A stretch of DNA of 53,333 bases from Pseudomonas sp. GOM6 (GCF_029537485.1 NZ_JARPUS010000022.1:1-53333); one strand, 5' to 3'. Positions 19,475 to 28,024 are shown, numbered from the stretch's first letter. Notes: generated from the sequence alone by a model not told the origin. Numbers and translations are program-made.

Positions 19475-20068
19475 TCATTCGCCTCGTAGTAGCCAGCCTG
19501 GCTTGGCGACAATGGCTACTTGCTGAGGTGCGCCTTTATGTCCCAAGGTTTGGGTGAGGCCACTCTGGTCAGTAGTTCCATGTACTTCACTGCCGTCTTC
19601 CAGAGCGGCGGTATAGGCCATGTTTGCTAGCGGTTGGCCGCTGGCCTGGTCGAGTATCTGTACTCGAATGTCGAAGCTTTCTGTGGGGGTGCCAAGTACC
19701 GTCATACCCGAGGCTTGGTTGAGCGCTTGGGTGTGAGTAACCAGTTTTTGAATCGACAGCGGCATGGGAGCGCTGAACGCCGCGCCCCCCCCACTGGCCC
19801 CGATCAACACCGTCCCCGACCCTGCCACCACCACATTGCCGTGATTACCCACGGTGCCGATTGTGGTCGCCGGCTTGCCGTTGATCAGCACGGTCGGGAT
19901 CACGTTGCCGCTCAAGGCGCCGCCGCAGGCGGAGGCGTCGCCCTGGCGGGCCGCCGGCAGGCTGTCGAACAGCACATTGGGCGAGCCGACGGCGATGGGG
20001 TTGGTGCCGTGACCGGGGATCGGGCAAGCGGTGGGGTCGCCCAGGCGGGCGGCGGGTTTACCGGACAT
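19475..20068 (-). CDS. PAAR-repeat T6SS spike-tip protein with C-terminal extension
   Basis: A 197-residue protein. Residues 1-95 form a PAAR domain: PAARLGDPTACP, the repeated GSPNVLFDSLPAARQGD, and NGKPATTIG with Cys and His ligands for the tip metal. Residues 100-197 are a beta-rich tail (FDIRVQILDQASGQPLANMAYTA) of the transthyretin-like kind that often adapts effectors. PAAR caps the VgrG trimer. The PAAR half is very GC-rich (46 of 60 G+C at 19921-19980) while the tail is lower (35 of 60 at 19681-19740), suggesting tail exchange. The gene lies 24 bases after tssE. Confidence 0.9.
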   Translation of the reverse strand: MSGKPAARLGDPTACPIPGHGTNPIAVGSPNVLFDSLPAARQGDASACGGALSGNVIPTVLINGKPATTIGTVGNHGNVVVAGSGTVLIGASGGGAAFSAPMPLSIQKLVTHTQALNQASGMTVLGTPTESFDIRVQILDQASGQPLANMAYTAALEDGSEVHGTTDQSGLTQTLGHKGAPQQVAIVAKPGWLLRGE

Positions 20069-20092
20069 CCATGCTCTCCTTTGAACAGGCCC

Positions 20093-20497
20093 TTACCTGA
20101 CCTTCACTTGCCCGCTGCCATCCAGCTGCGCGGCGAAACTGACCTGGCGCTTGATGCCATCGACCTGCAGCAGCCCCTCGATGGCGAAGTTGAGGCTGAG
20201 GGGGTCGTGCTCGCGCGGCAGGGAAATGACCCGCACCTGTTTCAGGCGCGGCTCGTATTGTTCGATGAAGCGTTCGATCGCCATGCGGGCCTGCTGCAAC
20301 GCGTCGTGCAGCGACAGGCGCATGTCGTTGAGATCGGGCAACCCGTAGTCGGGCAGCGTCTGCACGCTGCCCGCCCGGGTGCTAAGCATCTTGGCCAGAT
20401 GGGCAGCCACCGAGGCCATCACGGCCACCTCGTGGTCGAGGCGGGCGCGATTGGCGGTGTCGCCGCCGAGGCGCTCGAACAGGCTGCCGTAGGCCAT
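20093..20497 (-). CDS. tssE: T6SS baseplate protein TssE (gp25-like)
   Basis: A 134-residue gp25-like protein, normal size for TssE. The ATG at 20497 gives the family start MAYGSLFERLGGD; other typical segments are LPDYGLPDLNDM and IERFIEQYEPRLKQVRV. TssE nucleates sheath polymerisation on the baseplate. It follows tssC by four bases. The next gene, PAAR, opens the inserted cassette that separates tssE from tssF. Confidence 0.94.
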   Translation of the reverse strand: MAYGSLFERLGGDTANRARLDHEVAVMASVAAHLAKMLSTRAGSVQTLPDYGLPDLNDMRLSLHDALQQARMAIERFIEQYEPRLKQVRVISLPREHDPLSLNFAIEGLLQVDGIKRQVSFAAQLDGSGQVKVR

Positions 20498-20501
20498 GTG
20501 C

Positions 20502-21977
20502 TTATTCCTTGTCCAGCTTGCCGACCAGCGACAGGGTGAAATCGGCACCCATGTACTTGAAGTGCGGGCGCACGTTGAGGCTGACGCGGTACCAGCCCGG
20601 CTCGCCTTCCACGTCGCTGACGATCACCTGTGCGGCGCGCAGCGGACGGCGGCTGCGGACTTCGGAGCTGGGGTTTTCCTGGTCGGCGACGAACTGGCGA
20701 ATCCACTTGTTCAGTTCCAGCTCCAGGTCGGTGCGCTCTTTCCAGGCGCCGATCTGCTCGCGCTGCAGCACTTTCAAGTAGTGCGCCAGGCGGTTGACGA
20801 TGAACAGGTAGGGCAGCTGGGTGCCGAGCTTGTAGTTCAGTTCGGCGGTCTTGCCTTCCTCGCTGATGCCGAAGAACTTCGGCTTTTGCGTGGAGTTGGC
20901 GGAGAAGAACGCGGCGTTGTCGCTACCCTTGCGCATGGTCAGGGCGATGAAGCCTTCCTCGGCCAGCTCGTACTCGCGACGGTCGGAGACCAGCACCTCG
21001 GTGGGGATCTTGGTCTCGATCTCGCCCATGCTCTCGAAGTGGTGCAGCGGCAGGTCTTCCACCGCGCCACCGCTCTGCGGGCCGATGATGTTCGGGCACC
21101 AGCGGAACTTGGCGAAGCTGTCGGTCAGCTTGGAGGCGAAGGTGTAGGCGGTGTTGCCCCACAGGTAATGCTCGTGGCTGGCCGACACGCTCTCCTTGTA
21201 GACAAAGGTCTTCACCGGGTTCTCTTCGGGATCGTAGGGGTTGCGCAGCAGGAAGCGCGGCAGGGTCAAGCCGACGTAGCGCGCATCCTCGCGCTCGCGG
21301 AAGCTCTGCCACTTGGCGAACTGCGGGCCTTCGAAGTGATCCTTGAGGTCCTTCAGGTTGGGCAGGCCGGTGAAGCTCTCCAGGCCGAAGAATTTCGGGC
21401 CGGCGGCGGCGATGAAGGGCGCGTGCGACATGCAGGCCACGGAGGCCACATGCTGCATGCACTTGATGTCCGGCGAGCTGGGGTCGAAGAAATAGTTGGC
21501 GACGATGGCGCCTACCGGCTGGCCGCCGAACTGGCCGTACTCGGCGGTGTAGATGTGCTTGTACAGGCCGGACTGGGTGATTTCCGGGCTGTCCTCGAAG
21601 TCGTCCAGCAGGTCCTGCTTGGATGCGTTGAGGATTTCCAGCTTGGTGTTCTCGCGGAAATCGGTGCGATCGACCAGCAGCTTGAGACCGCGCCAGGCCG
21701 ATTCCAGGGACTGGAACTGCGGGTTGTGCAGGATCTCGTCCATCTGCCGGCTGAGCTTGGCGTCGATCTCCGCAATCATGCGGTCGACCATGGCCTTCTT
21801 CACCGGCTCGTTCTGGTTGTGCGGCTTCAGCAGCTCTTCGATAAAGGCGGAAACACCACGTTTGGCGATGTCATAGGCCTCGTCGTCCGGGGTCAGGCGG
21901 GTTTCCGCGATGATGCGGTCGAGAATGCCGGCGTCGGCGACATTCCGGGTACTTTCCACTACTGCACTGGTGCTCAT
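20502..21977 (-). CDS. tssC: T6SS sheath large subunit TssC
   Basis: A 491-residue sheath protein (VipB/HsiC family). Recognised by FQSLESAWRGLKLLVDRTDF, the AEYGQFGGQPVGAIVANYFF block, LPRFLLRNPYDP, and the C-terminal ending RPHFKYMGADFTLSLVGKLDK. With TssB it forms the contractile sheath around the Hcp tube. Twenty-three bases separate it from tssB. Length and motifs are complete with no sign of truncation. Confidence 0.97.
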   Translation of the reverse strand: MSTSAVVESTRNVADAGILDRIIAETRLTPDDEAYDIAKRGVSAFIEELLKPHNQNEPVKKAMVDRMIAEIDAKLSRQMDEILHNPQFQSLESAWRGLKLLVDRTDFRENTKLEILNASKQDLLDDFEDSPEITQSGLYKHIYTAEYGQFGGQPVGAIVANYFFDPSSPDIKCMQHVASVACMSHAPFIAAAGPKFFGLESFTGLPNLKDLKDHFEGPQFAKWQSFREREDARYVGLTLPRFLLRNPYDPEENPVKTFVYKESVSASHEHYLWGNTAYTFASKLTDSFAKFRWCPNIIGPQSGGAVEDLPLHHFESMGEIETKIPTEVLVSDRREYELAEEGFIALTMRKGSDNAAFFSANSTQKPKFFGISEEGKTAELNYKLGTQLPYLFIVNRLAHYLKVLQREQIGAWKERTDLELELNKWIRQFVADQENPSSEVRSRRPLRAAQVIVSDVEGEPGWYRVSLNVRPHFKYMGADFTLSLVGKLDKE

Positions 21978-22000
21978 GCTCGGGCTTCCTTGTCGAGAAA

Positions 22001-22507
22001 TCAGGCGTCTTGCGGGGCTTGGGCGGCGAGGCCCAGTTCACCCAGCACGCGGTCGCGGGAGTCGTCGTCGGAGAGGACGCTTTCGATGGCCTTGCGGAAG
22101 GCCGGGGCGTTGCCCAGCGGGCCTTTCAGGGCGACCAGGGCGTCGCGCAGTTCCATCAGCTTCTTCAGCTCCGGCACCTGTTCGACCACGGCGGCCGGGT
22201 TGAAGTCCTTCAGCGAGTTGATCTTCAGCTCGACCGGCAGTTCGTCATCGGTTTCTTCGTCCTGCAGGCGGTTGGGTACGGCGAAGGTCAGGCTCAGCTC
22301 CTGCTTGCCCAGCACTTCGTCGAAGTTGTTCTTGTCGATGCTGATCGGCTTGCGATCCTCGATCTTGCGCTCGTCGGCGCGCTGGGTGAAATCGCCCAGC
22401 ACCATCAGCTTCAGCGGCAGTTCGATCTCTTCCTGAGCGTTGCCTGTCGCGGGTTTGAAGGTGACGTTGATGCGTTCCTTGGGGGCTACCGAGCCTTCTT
22501 TGGCCAT
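22001..22507 (-). CDS. tssB: T6SS sheath small subunit TssB
   Basis: A 168-residue protein of the VipA/HsiB family: RINVTFKPATG, ELPLKLMVLGDFT, NNFDEVLG and VPELKKLMELRDAL are characteristic. It pairs with TssC to build the contractile sheath and exposes the helix recognised by ClpV after contraction. It lies 35 bases downstream of tssA and is followed by tssC, the invariant order in T6SS clusters. Confidence 0.97.
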   Translation of the reverse strand: MAKEGSVAPKERINVTFKPATGNAQEEIELPLKLMVLGDFTQRADERKIEDRKPISIDKNNFDEVLGKQELSLTFAVPNRLQDEETDDELPVELKINSLKDFNPAAVVEQVPELKKLMELRDALVALKGPLGNAPAFRKAIESVLSDDDSRDRVLGELGLAAQAPQDA

Positions 22508-22542
22508 GGTTGTTCTCCTTTACGTTCGGAGGCCTTGCGGCC

Positions 22543-24105
22543 TCAATCCAGCACCACTTCGAGGTCGAGGTGGCACAGCCTGCGGTGGATCTCTTCCTTG
22601 CGCTCGCGGATCGCGTGGTTCTGCGGCAGCAGCTCGTAGCAGTTGTGCAGCAGACGCAGCACTTCCAGGGCGAGATCGGGTTCCCACTCGCCGAGGCCGG
22701 AGGCCTGCAGCGTCTGGTCGAGGGATTCGAGTTGGGTCTTGGCCAGTTCGTGCTTCTTCGCCGCACTGCACAGGCGCGCCAGGGCCAGCTGCCAGAAGAA
22801 CCGCGCGCGCCCGCCCTGGGCCTGTGCCATGCCCTGCTTGAGCTGCTGCACGGCGGGCTTCAGGCCGTCCTTGCGCAGGCGCGGCAAGGCGGCTTGCAGG
22901 GCGATTTCCCAGGCTGGCAGCTCGCCGCCGGAGCCGACCTGCACGGTTGGCTCGGCGCTCGGCGCCTGCAGGTGCGGCATGACGCTGGCGCCGATCCAGG
23001 CGCGAGTCTCGGCGTCGGCGAAGGGCGCGCCGTCGTGAAAGCGCAGTTCTTCCAGGCCGGGCACGCGCTGGAGGAACAGCGCCAGCTGCATCTCCACTTC
23101 GACCATGGCCGCCTCGGCACCGAGTTCCTGCAGGCATTCCCAGGCCAGGCGTTGACCATCCAGCCAGAAGGGCGCGCGGGCGATGCTGGCCTCCACTTCC
23201 ACCAGCAGGTCGGCGTACTGGCCAGCGGCGAAGCGCTCGGCGAAGCTGGCCAGCTTGTCCGCTGGCAGGCCGCGCAGGGCGGTGATCTGTTCGGCATTGG
23301 CTTGTGGAAGGCCATCGATCGGCAGCCACAGCAGGGTGCGGGACAGGCGCAGGGCGCGCAGGTCGCTGGCCTTCTGCTTCAGCCACCAGGCACACAGCGG
23401 TCGGGCGCCATCCTGCAGGGCGCGCAGCGACTTGTGCGCGTCGCGCTCGTTGTCCAGCGGGGTGGCCGGGTTGAACACCTGCGCGGCGGCCTGCTTGACC
23501 TGGGCGATGGCGGCGCCGACCGTGCCGGGCTCACTGTGGCCCTGGGCGGCGCGGGCGATCTGTTCGTCCAGGCGCCGGCACAGCGGCAGTAGCAGCGGAG
23601 CGTCTTCGCCGAGGCGTTCGCCCAGGCAGCTTTCCAGGCCGCGCAGCAGTTCGGCCAGGCTGCGGAACAACGGCAACTGGGCGGCGATCGGAATGTCTTC
23701 GCCGAGCACCTTCTCCACGCGTGGCATGAGCCAGGTGAGGGCGGCGGCGCGGGTGCGATCCTTGCGCGGGTGCAGGTCGTCCCAGCGCTGCTGGCACAGC
23801 TCCAGCAGCAGGCCCAGGCCGGCCTGCAGGCCGTTCAGGCCCTCGCGCTGGTGCAGGCTCCAGACCAGCCAGCAGGCGGCGCGCAGGTCCTTGGACTGGT
23901 GGCGCAGCAGGGCTTCGCTCAGGTCGCGGATTTTTTGCCAGTCGATGGCCTCGGTCTGGTGCAGCGCGCCGGCCTTTTCCAGCTCGCTTTCGAGGGCTTC
24001 GTATTCACTGGAATAACGCATATCGGCACCGGCGAAGTTACCCTCCTCAACGGGGTTTTTCGCCAATTTCAGATAATGTTCGGCCAGTGGGGTAAAGGCA
24101 GTCAT
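22543..24105 (-). CDS. tssA: T6SS cap/assembly protein TssA
   Basis: A 520-residue TssA with an ImpA N-terminal domain (GADMRYSSEYEALESELEKA, CWLVWSLHQREGLNGLQAGL) and a long C-terminal region of the VasJ type. TssA guides tube and sheath polymerisation from the baseplate or caps the distal end, depending on class. It is the first gene of the leftward T6SS operon. The ATG at 24105 lies downstream of an AT-richer control region. Confidence 0.94.
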   Translation of the reverse strand: MTAFTPLAEHYLKLAKNPVEEGNFAGADMRYSSEYEALESELEKAGALHQTEAIDWQKIRDLSEALLRHQSKDLRAACWLVWSLHQREGLNGLQAGLGLLLELCQQRWDDLHPRKDRTRAAALTWLMPRVEKVLGEDIPIAAQLPLFRSLAELLRGLESCLGERLGEDAPLLLPLCRRLDEQIARAAQGHSEPGTVGAAIAQVKQAAAQVFNPATPLDNERDAHKSLRALQDGARPLCAWWLKQKASDLRALRLSRTLLWLPIDGLPQANAEQITALRGLPADKLASFAERFAAGQYADLLVEVEASIARAPFWLDGQRLAWECLQELGAEAAMVEVEMQLALFLQRVPGLEELRFHDGAPFADAETRAWIGASVMPHLQAPSAEPTVQVGSGGELPAWEIALQAALPRLRKDGLKPAVQQLKQGMAQAQGGRARFFWQLALARLCSAAKKHELAKTQLESLDQTLQASGLGEWEPDLALEVLRLLHNCYELLPQNHAIRERKEEIHRRLCHLDLEVVLD

Positions 24106-24182
24106 TCCTTGACTCTATATAGGCAGTGAGCAACTTGAGGGCGTTTCCATATATATGAAGAACGCCGCTGGCTCATTCGCTA

Positions 24183-24225
24183 TGCGCAACTTCTTGCGCA
24201 GTTTCCATGCGCAACAAATTGCGCA
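24183..24225 (-). promoter_or_regulatory. Two tandem dyads, likely activator binding sites upstream of tssA
   Basis: TGCGCAA-N4-TTGCGCA occurs twice with perfect arms, at 24183-24200 and 24208-24225. The copies are 25 bp apart, so they sit on similar faces of the helix. They lie 78-120 bp upstream of the tssA start, a typical distance for an enhancer-binding protein such as the clustered Sfa2-type regulator. Assignment to Sfa2 is inference. Confidence 0.65.
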
Positions 24226-24399
24226 AAGTCCTTATGGGGTGGGCATCCTAGTCCCGGAGGAAAGGATCGACAAGGCAAGAAGTGTGATGAGTTCGGCAAG
24301 CGGAGCGATTAGCAAGACGCAATGTCGCGAATGGGAAGTTGCAATTATGGCGTCAATAAAAAGTGTATTAATGAGGTGTGGGAAAGTTCGCCGATATAT

Positions 24400-24427
24400 G
24401 TAAGTAATGACTTACCGATTAGTAAGT
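24400..24427. promoter_or_regulatory. GTAAGT/ACTTAC dyad group with LuxR-type spacing
   Basis: GTAAGT-N4-ACTTAC-N6-GTAAGT: two overlapping inverted repeats sharing the middle arm. The second reads CT-N12-AG (24411-24426), the spacing of LuxR-family boxes. H2-T6SS of P. aeruginosa is known to be quorum-controlled, which makes this worth noting, but the match to the las/rhl consensus is partial. Confidence 0.4.
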
Positions 24428-24595
24428 TGCAGTTCACAAAAGTGTGGCGACGAATGCCTCGTAGTGTGAACCTGTAGTGATTCTGGTGTGCGCGGCTGAA
24501 CATGCCGACAGGCTTCTTCGTCGGTTCCGCTGCAGTCGCTCGGCCTGCGGGCGCCTTTGCTACCATGCCGGCTCTGCGTCGGTGCGAGCCCCTCC

Positions 24596-26338
24596 ATGCC
24601 TTCGGTCCTTCCACGTCATCGCCTTATGGTCGTCATCGGCATCCTGGTCGGACTGGCGCTGTGTGTCTGGCTGGCCGGCCTGTTGGCAGAGCGGCGGGCC
24701 TGGAGCCAGCGCAGCGAGGAGGCGGCTGCACAGCTGGAGCTGTATGCGCAGTCGGTGCACACCCTGGTCGAGCGCTTTCGTTCTGTGCCGGCGCTGCTGG
24801 CGCAGGATGGGGCGATTCGCGACCTGCTGAACGCGCCCGGCGACCCTTTGCTGCGCCAGGCGATCAATCGTCGCCTGGAGTCGCTCAACGGAGCTGCCGG
24901 CTCCGCGGTGCTGTACCTGCTCGACAGTTCCGGCGAAGCCATCGCCGCCAGCAACTGGCGTGAGTGGAGCAGCTTCGTCGGTAACAACTATGCGTTTCGC
25001 CCCTATTTTCAGGACGCCGTGCGCGAGGATTCCGGCCGCTACTTTGCTGTCGGCGTGACCACCGGCGTACCCGGCTATTTCCTTTCCCATGCGGTCAAGG
25101 ACGCCAGCGGCCAGGTGCTCGGCGTGCTGGTGGTCAAGCTCGAGCTGGAAGAACTGCAGCGTGAGTGGGTCGGCCAGACCGATGTGCTGCTGGTCAGTGA
25201 TCGGCATGGCGTGGTGATTCTCAGCAACCGCCCGGCCTGGCGCTTTCGCCAGCTGCGGCCGCTGGCCGAGGCGCAGCGGCTTGAGTTGGAGCAGGCGCGC
25301 AAGTTTGCCCGGCAAAACCTGCAGCCGCTGCCCAGCACCACCTTGCGACAGATCTCGGCACTGGCCGAGCAGCGCCGCGTCGAGGGTCCGGACGGGCGCC
25401 GCGACTATCTCTGGCAGCGCCGCGAGCTGAACGACGAGGGCTGGACCCTGCACCTGCTGGTCGAGCCCGCTGCCGTGGCCGGCGTGGTGCGCAGCTACCG
25501 CCTGGCTGCCGCCGGTCTGTGGACCACCGCGGTGTTCCTGCTGCTCTGGCTGCTGCAGCGGCGCAAGACCCAGCGCCTGCAGCAACGCAGCCGCGAGGAG
25601 CTGGAGCGCCTGGTGGAAGAGCGCACCGCGGCCCTGCGCACGGCCCAGGATGAGCTGGTGCAGGCGGCCAAGCTGGCGGCGCTGGGGCAGATGTCGGCGG
25701 CGCTGGCGCATGAACTGAACCAGCCGCTGACCGCCATGCAGATGCAGCTCGGCAGCCTGCGCCTGCTGCTGGAGCAGGATCGCGTGGAGCCGGCACGAGT
25801 TGGCGTGCAGCGTATCGAGGGTCTGCTGCAGCGCATGGCCGGGCTGACCGGCCATCTCAAGACCTTCGCGCGCAAGAGCCCGGGTGGCCTGCGCGAGCGC
25901 CTGGAGCTGGGCCAGGTGCTGGACCAGGCTCTGCAACTGCTGGCGCCACGCATGCGTGCCGAGGGCGTGGAGATCACCCGCGAGCAGGCCGAGCCGGCCT
26001 GGGTGCTGGGTGATGCCATCCGCCTGGAGCAGGTGCTGCTCAACCTGCTGCACAACGCCCTGGATGCCATGGCCGAGTGTGCGCAGCGGCAACTCAGGTT
26101 ACGTATCGAACGCGAAGGCGAGGCCTGGCGACTGGACGTGGAAGACAGTGGCGCGGGCATCGCCGAGGAACACCTGACGCACCTGTTCGAGCCATTCTTC
26201 ACCACCAAGCCGGTGGGCGAGGGGCTGGGCCTGGGCCTGGCGGTGTCCTACGGCATCGTCCACGAACTGGGCGGCAGCCTGACGGCGCGCAATGGTGAGG
26301 CCGGGGCGATCTTCAGCCTGCGGCTGGCGGCGGCCTAG
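24596..26338 (+). CDS. DctB-type membrane sensor histidine kinase
   Basis: A 580-residue kinase. A membrane helix near 11-31 and another near 305-325 bracket a periplasmic double-Cache-type sensor; FVGNNYAFRPYFQDA and the GVPGYFLSHAV stretch match the DctB dicarboxylate-sensing fold. A short coiled coil leads to the H-box ALAHELNQPLTAM (His372), then N-box NLLHNALDAM, DSGAGI and GLGLGL. The ATG at 24596 is preferred to a TTG 39 bases earlier. It is paired with the regulator 42 bases downstream and lies next to a TAXI-TRAP transporter, so the ligand is probably an organic acid carried by that system. Confidence 0.88.
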   Translation: MPSVLPRHRLMVVIGILVGLALCVWLAGLLAERRAWSQRSEEAAAQLELYAQSVHTLVERFRSVPALLAQDGAIRDLLNAPGDPLLRQAINRRLESLNGAAGSAVLYLLDSSGEAIAASNWREWSSFVGNNYAFRPYFQDAVREDSGRYFAVGVTTGVPGYFLSHAVKDASGQVLGVLVVKLELEELQREWVGQTDVLLVSDRHGVVILSNRPAWRFRQLRPLAEAQRLELEQARKFARQNLQPLPSTTLRQISALAEQRRVEGPDGRRDYLWQRRELNDEGWTLHLLVEPAAVAGVVRSYRLAAAGLWTTAVFLLLWLLQRRKTQRLQQRSREELERLVEERTAALRTAQDELVQAAKLAALGQMSAALAHELNQPLTAMQMQLGSLRLLLEQDRVEPARVGVQRIEGLLQRMAGLTGHLKTFARKSPGGLRERLELGQVLDQALQLLAPRMRAEGVEITREQAEPAWVLGDAIRLEQVLLNLLHNALDAMAECAQRQLRLRIEREGEAWRLDVEDSGAGIAEEHLTHLFEPFFTTKPVGEGLGLGLAVSYGIVHELGGSLTARNGEAGAIFSLRLAAA

Positions 26339-26380
26339 TCCATCCGGGCTACACTGCGGCCCTTCGCAACGGGAGGTGGC

Positions 26381-27727
26381 ATGAACGGCCAGGTGATCTT
26401 TGTCGACGACGAGGCGGCGATCCGCGAGGCGGTGCAGCAGTGGCTGGAGCTGTCCGGGCTTGAGGTATGCACCTGTGAGTCGGCGGCCGCGGCGCTGGCG
26501 CTGGTCGAGGCGGACTTTGCCGGCGTGGTGGTCAGCGATGTGCGCATGCCCGGCACGGACGGCCTGCAACTGCTCGATGCCCTGCTGCAGCGCGACCGCG
26601 ACCTGCCGGTGATCATGGTCACCGGCCACGGCGATGTGCCCATGGCGGTGAAGGCGCTGCGCCAGGGCGCCTACGACTTTATCGAGAAGCCTTTTACCCC
26701 TGAGCGTTTGCTGGACAGCCTGCGCCGTGCCCTGGACAAGCGCCGGCTGGTGCTGGAGAACCGCCAGCTACGCGCCCAGGTGGCTGCCACCGGGCGTATC
26801 GAAGCCGAGCTACTCGGCGTGTCGCCGGCCATGCAGACCCTGCGCCGGCAGGTGCTGGAGCTGGCGCAGACTTCGGTCAACGTGCTGATCCGTGGCGACA
26901 CCGGCAGCGGCAAGGAGCGGGTGGCGCGTTGCCTGCACCAGTTCGGCCCGCGGGCGGCCAAGCCTTTCGTCGCCCTCAACTGTGCGGCGATTCCCGAGAC
27001 CATCTTCGAGAGCGAGCTGTTCGGCCACGAGAGCGGCGCCTTCACCGGTGCCCAGGCCAAACGTATCGGCCGCATCGAGCACGCCGACGGCGGCTCGCTG
27101 TTCCTCGACGAGATCGAGAGCATGCCGCTGGCGCAGCAGGTCAAGCTGCTGCGGGTGATCCAGGAGCGCAGCCTGGAGCGCCTGGGTTCGAACAAGAGTA
27201 TCGCCGTCGACCTGCGGGTGATCAGCGCGGCCAAGCCGGACCTGCGCGACGAAGTACGCGGCGGGCGCTTCCGCGAGGATCTGCTGTATCGCCTCAATGT
27301 CGCCGAGCTGCATATTCCGCCGCTGCGCGAGCGGCGCGAGGACATTCCCCTGCTGTTCGAACACTTCGCCGCCGAGGCCGCCCGGCGCCATGGCCGCGAG
27401 GCGCCGCCGCTGCCGCCGGGCGAGCTGGCGCGGCTGCTGGCCCACAACTGGCCGGGCAACGTACGCGAGCTGATCAACGCCGCCGAGCGCCATGCGCTTG
27501 GTCTTTCGGCACCGGCGGTGGAGGCGGCGGGCGGCCAGTCGCTGGCCGAGCAGATGGAGGCGTTCGAGGCGCAATGCCTGCGTCAGGCCCTGCAGCGCTG
27601 CCAGGGCAATATCGCCGAGGTGATGGCGCTGCTGCAGCTGCCGCGGCGAACCCTCAACGAGAAGATGCAGCGCCATGGCCTGAGCCGCGTGGACTTCCTC
27701 GGTGAAGGCGGGGCGGGCGAGGAGTAG
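26381..27727 (+). CDS. DctD-type sigma-54 response regulator
   Basis: A 448-residue NtrC-family regulator. The receiver domain has the acidic pocket DDE (9-11), phospho-acceptor Asp53 in VSDVRMPG and the conserved Lys in EKPF. The AAA+ core has Walker A GDTGSGKE, the GAFTGA loop and GGSLFLDEIESMPL. The C-terminal Fis-type helix-turn-helix is EVMALLQLPRRTLNEKM. The start at 26381 is preceded by GGGAGGTG. As the partner of the upstream kinase it should activate sigma-54 promoters, and a good one lies 100 bases downstream in front of the TAXI gene. Confidence 0.9.
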   Translation: MNGQVIFVDDEAAIREAVQQWLELSGLEVCTCESAAAALALVEADFAGVVVSDVRMPGTDGLQLLDALLQRDRDLPVIMVTGHGDVPMAVKALRQGAYDFIEKPFTPERLLDSLRRALDKRRLVLENRQLRAQVAATGRIEAELLGVSPAMQTLRRQVLELAQTSVNVLIRGDTGSGKERVARCLHQFGPRAAKPFVALNCAAIPETIFESELFGHESGAFTGAQAKRIGRIEHADGGSLFLDEIESMPLAQQVKLLRVIQERSLERLGSNKSIAVDLRVISAAKPDLRDEVRGGRFREDLLYRLNVAELHIPPLRERREDIPLLFEHFAAEAARRHGREAPPLPPGELARLLAHNWPGNVRELINAAERHALGLSAPAVEAAGGQSLAEQMEAFEAQCLRQALQRCQGNIAEVMALLQLPRRTLNEKMQRHGLSRVDFLGEGGAGEE

Positions 27728-27826
27728 GCGGATTCTTGCTGATGTGCGATGCGTGATCGGCGGATTTCCGCTTATCAACACCCTGATTTTGTGGGGGAAC
27801 CCCTCTAGATCGGCCTTTTCAGCCTC

Positions 27827-27842
27827 TGGCACGCTGGCTGCT
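27827..27842 (+). promoter_or_regulatory. Sigma-54 (-24/-12) promoter for the TAXI-TRAP operon
   Basis: TGGCACG-N4-CTGCT keeps the invariant GG and GC with exactly ten bases between them. Predicted transcription start is near 27853, giving a leader of about 170 bases before the TAXI gene. The preceding gene encodes a sigma-54 activator. Two GCGGATT copies at 27728 and 27760, the second part of a GCGGA-TT-TCCGC dyad, are possible activator sites. Confidence 0.75.
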
Positions 27843-28024
27843 ATGGTTTCTGCCATGCCCTCTCGAGGGTGAGAACAAGAACGACCGAGTGGGCATTGCC
27901 TGCCTGGAGTCTGCCGACTTCTGATCCAGCCCGGCCCGCCGGGGGACGCTCGCCGTTCTTGTTGCCAGGTTGCTGCCCAGCTCCACGGGCGCGACCCACC
28001 GACAACAACAATGGAGACATCCGC

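Larger units (their letters stand above)
24106..24595. other. Intergenic control region between tssA and the divergent sensor kinase
   Basis: A 490-base stretch without a supported gene. It is much less GC-rich than its surroundings (28 of 60 at 24301-24360). It holds two strong dyads at 24183-24225 and a GTAAGT/ACTTAC group at 24400-24427. I scanned the minus strand between the dyads and tssA for a GG-N10-GC sigma-54 core and did not find one by eye. Short open frames here overlap the dyads and lack family features. Confidence 0.7.

Noticed and set aside
24106..24180. Sigma-54 or sigma-70 promoter directly upstream of tssA
   Set aside because: TATATA at 24115-24120 is too near the start codon, and no GG-N10-GC pair was found on the minus strand.
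24155..24403. 82-codon plus-strand open frame in the tssA upstream region
   Set aside because: It runs through the tandem dyads, has no ribosome-binding site or family features, and the region is AT-rich like a control region.
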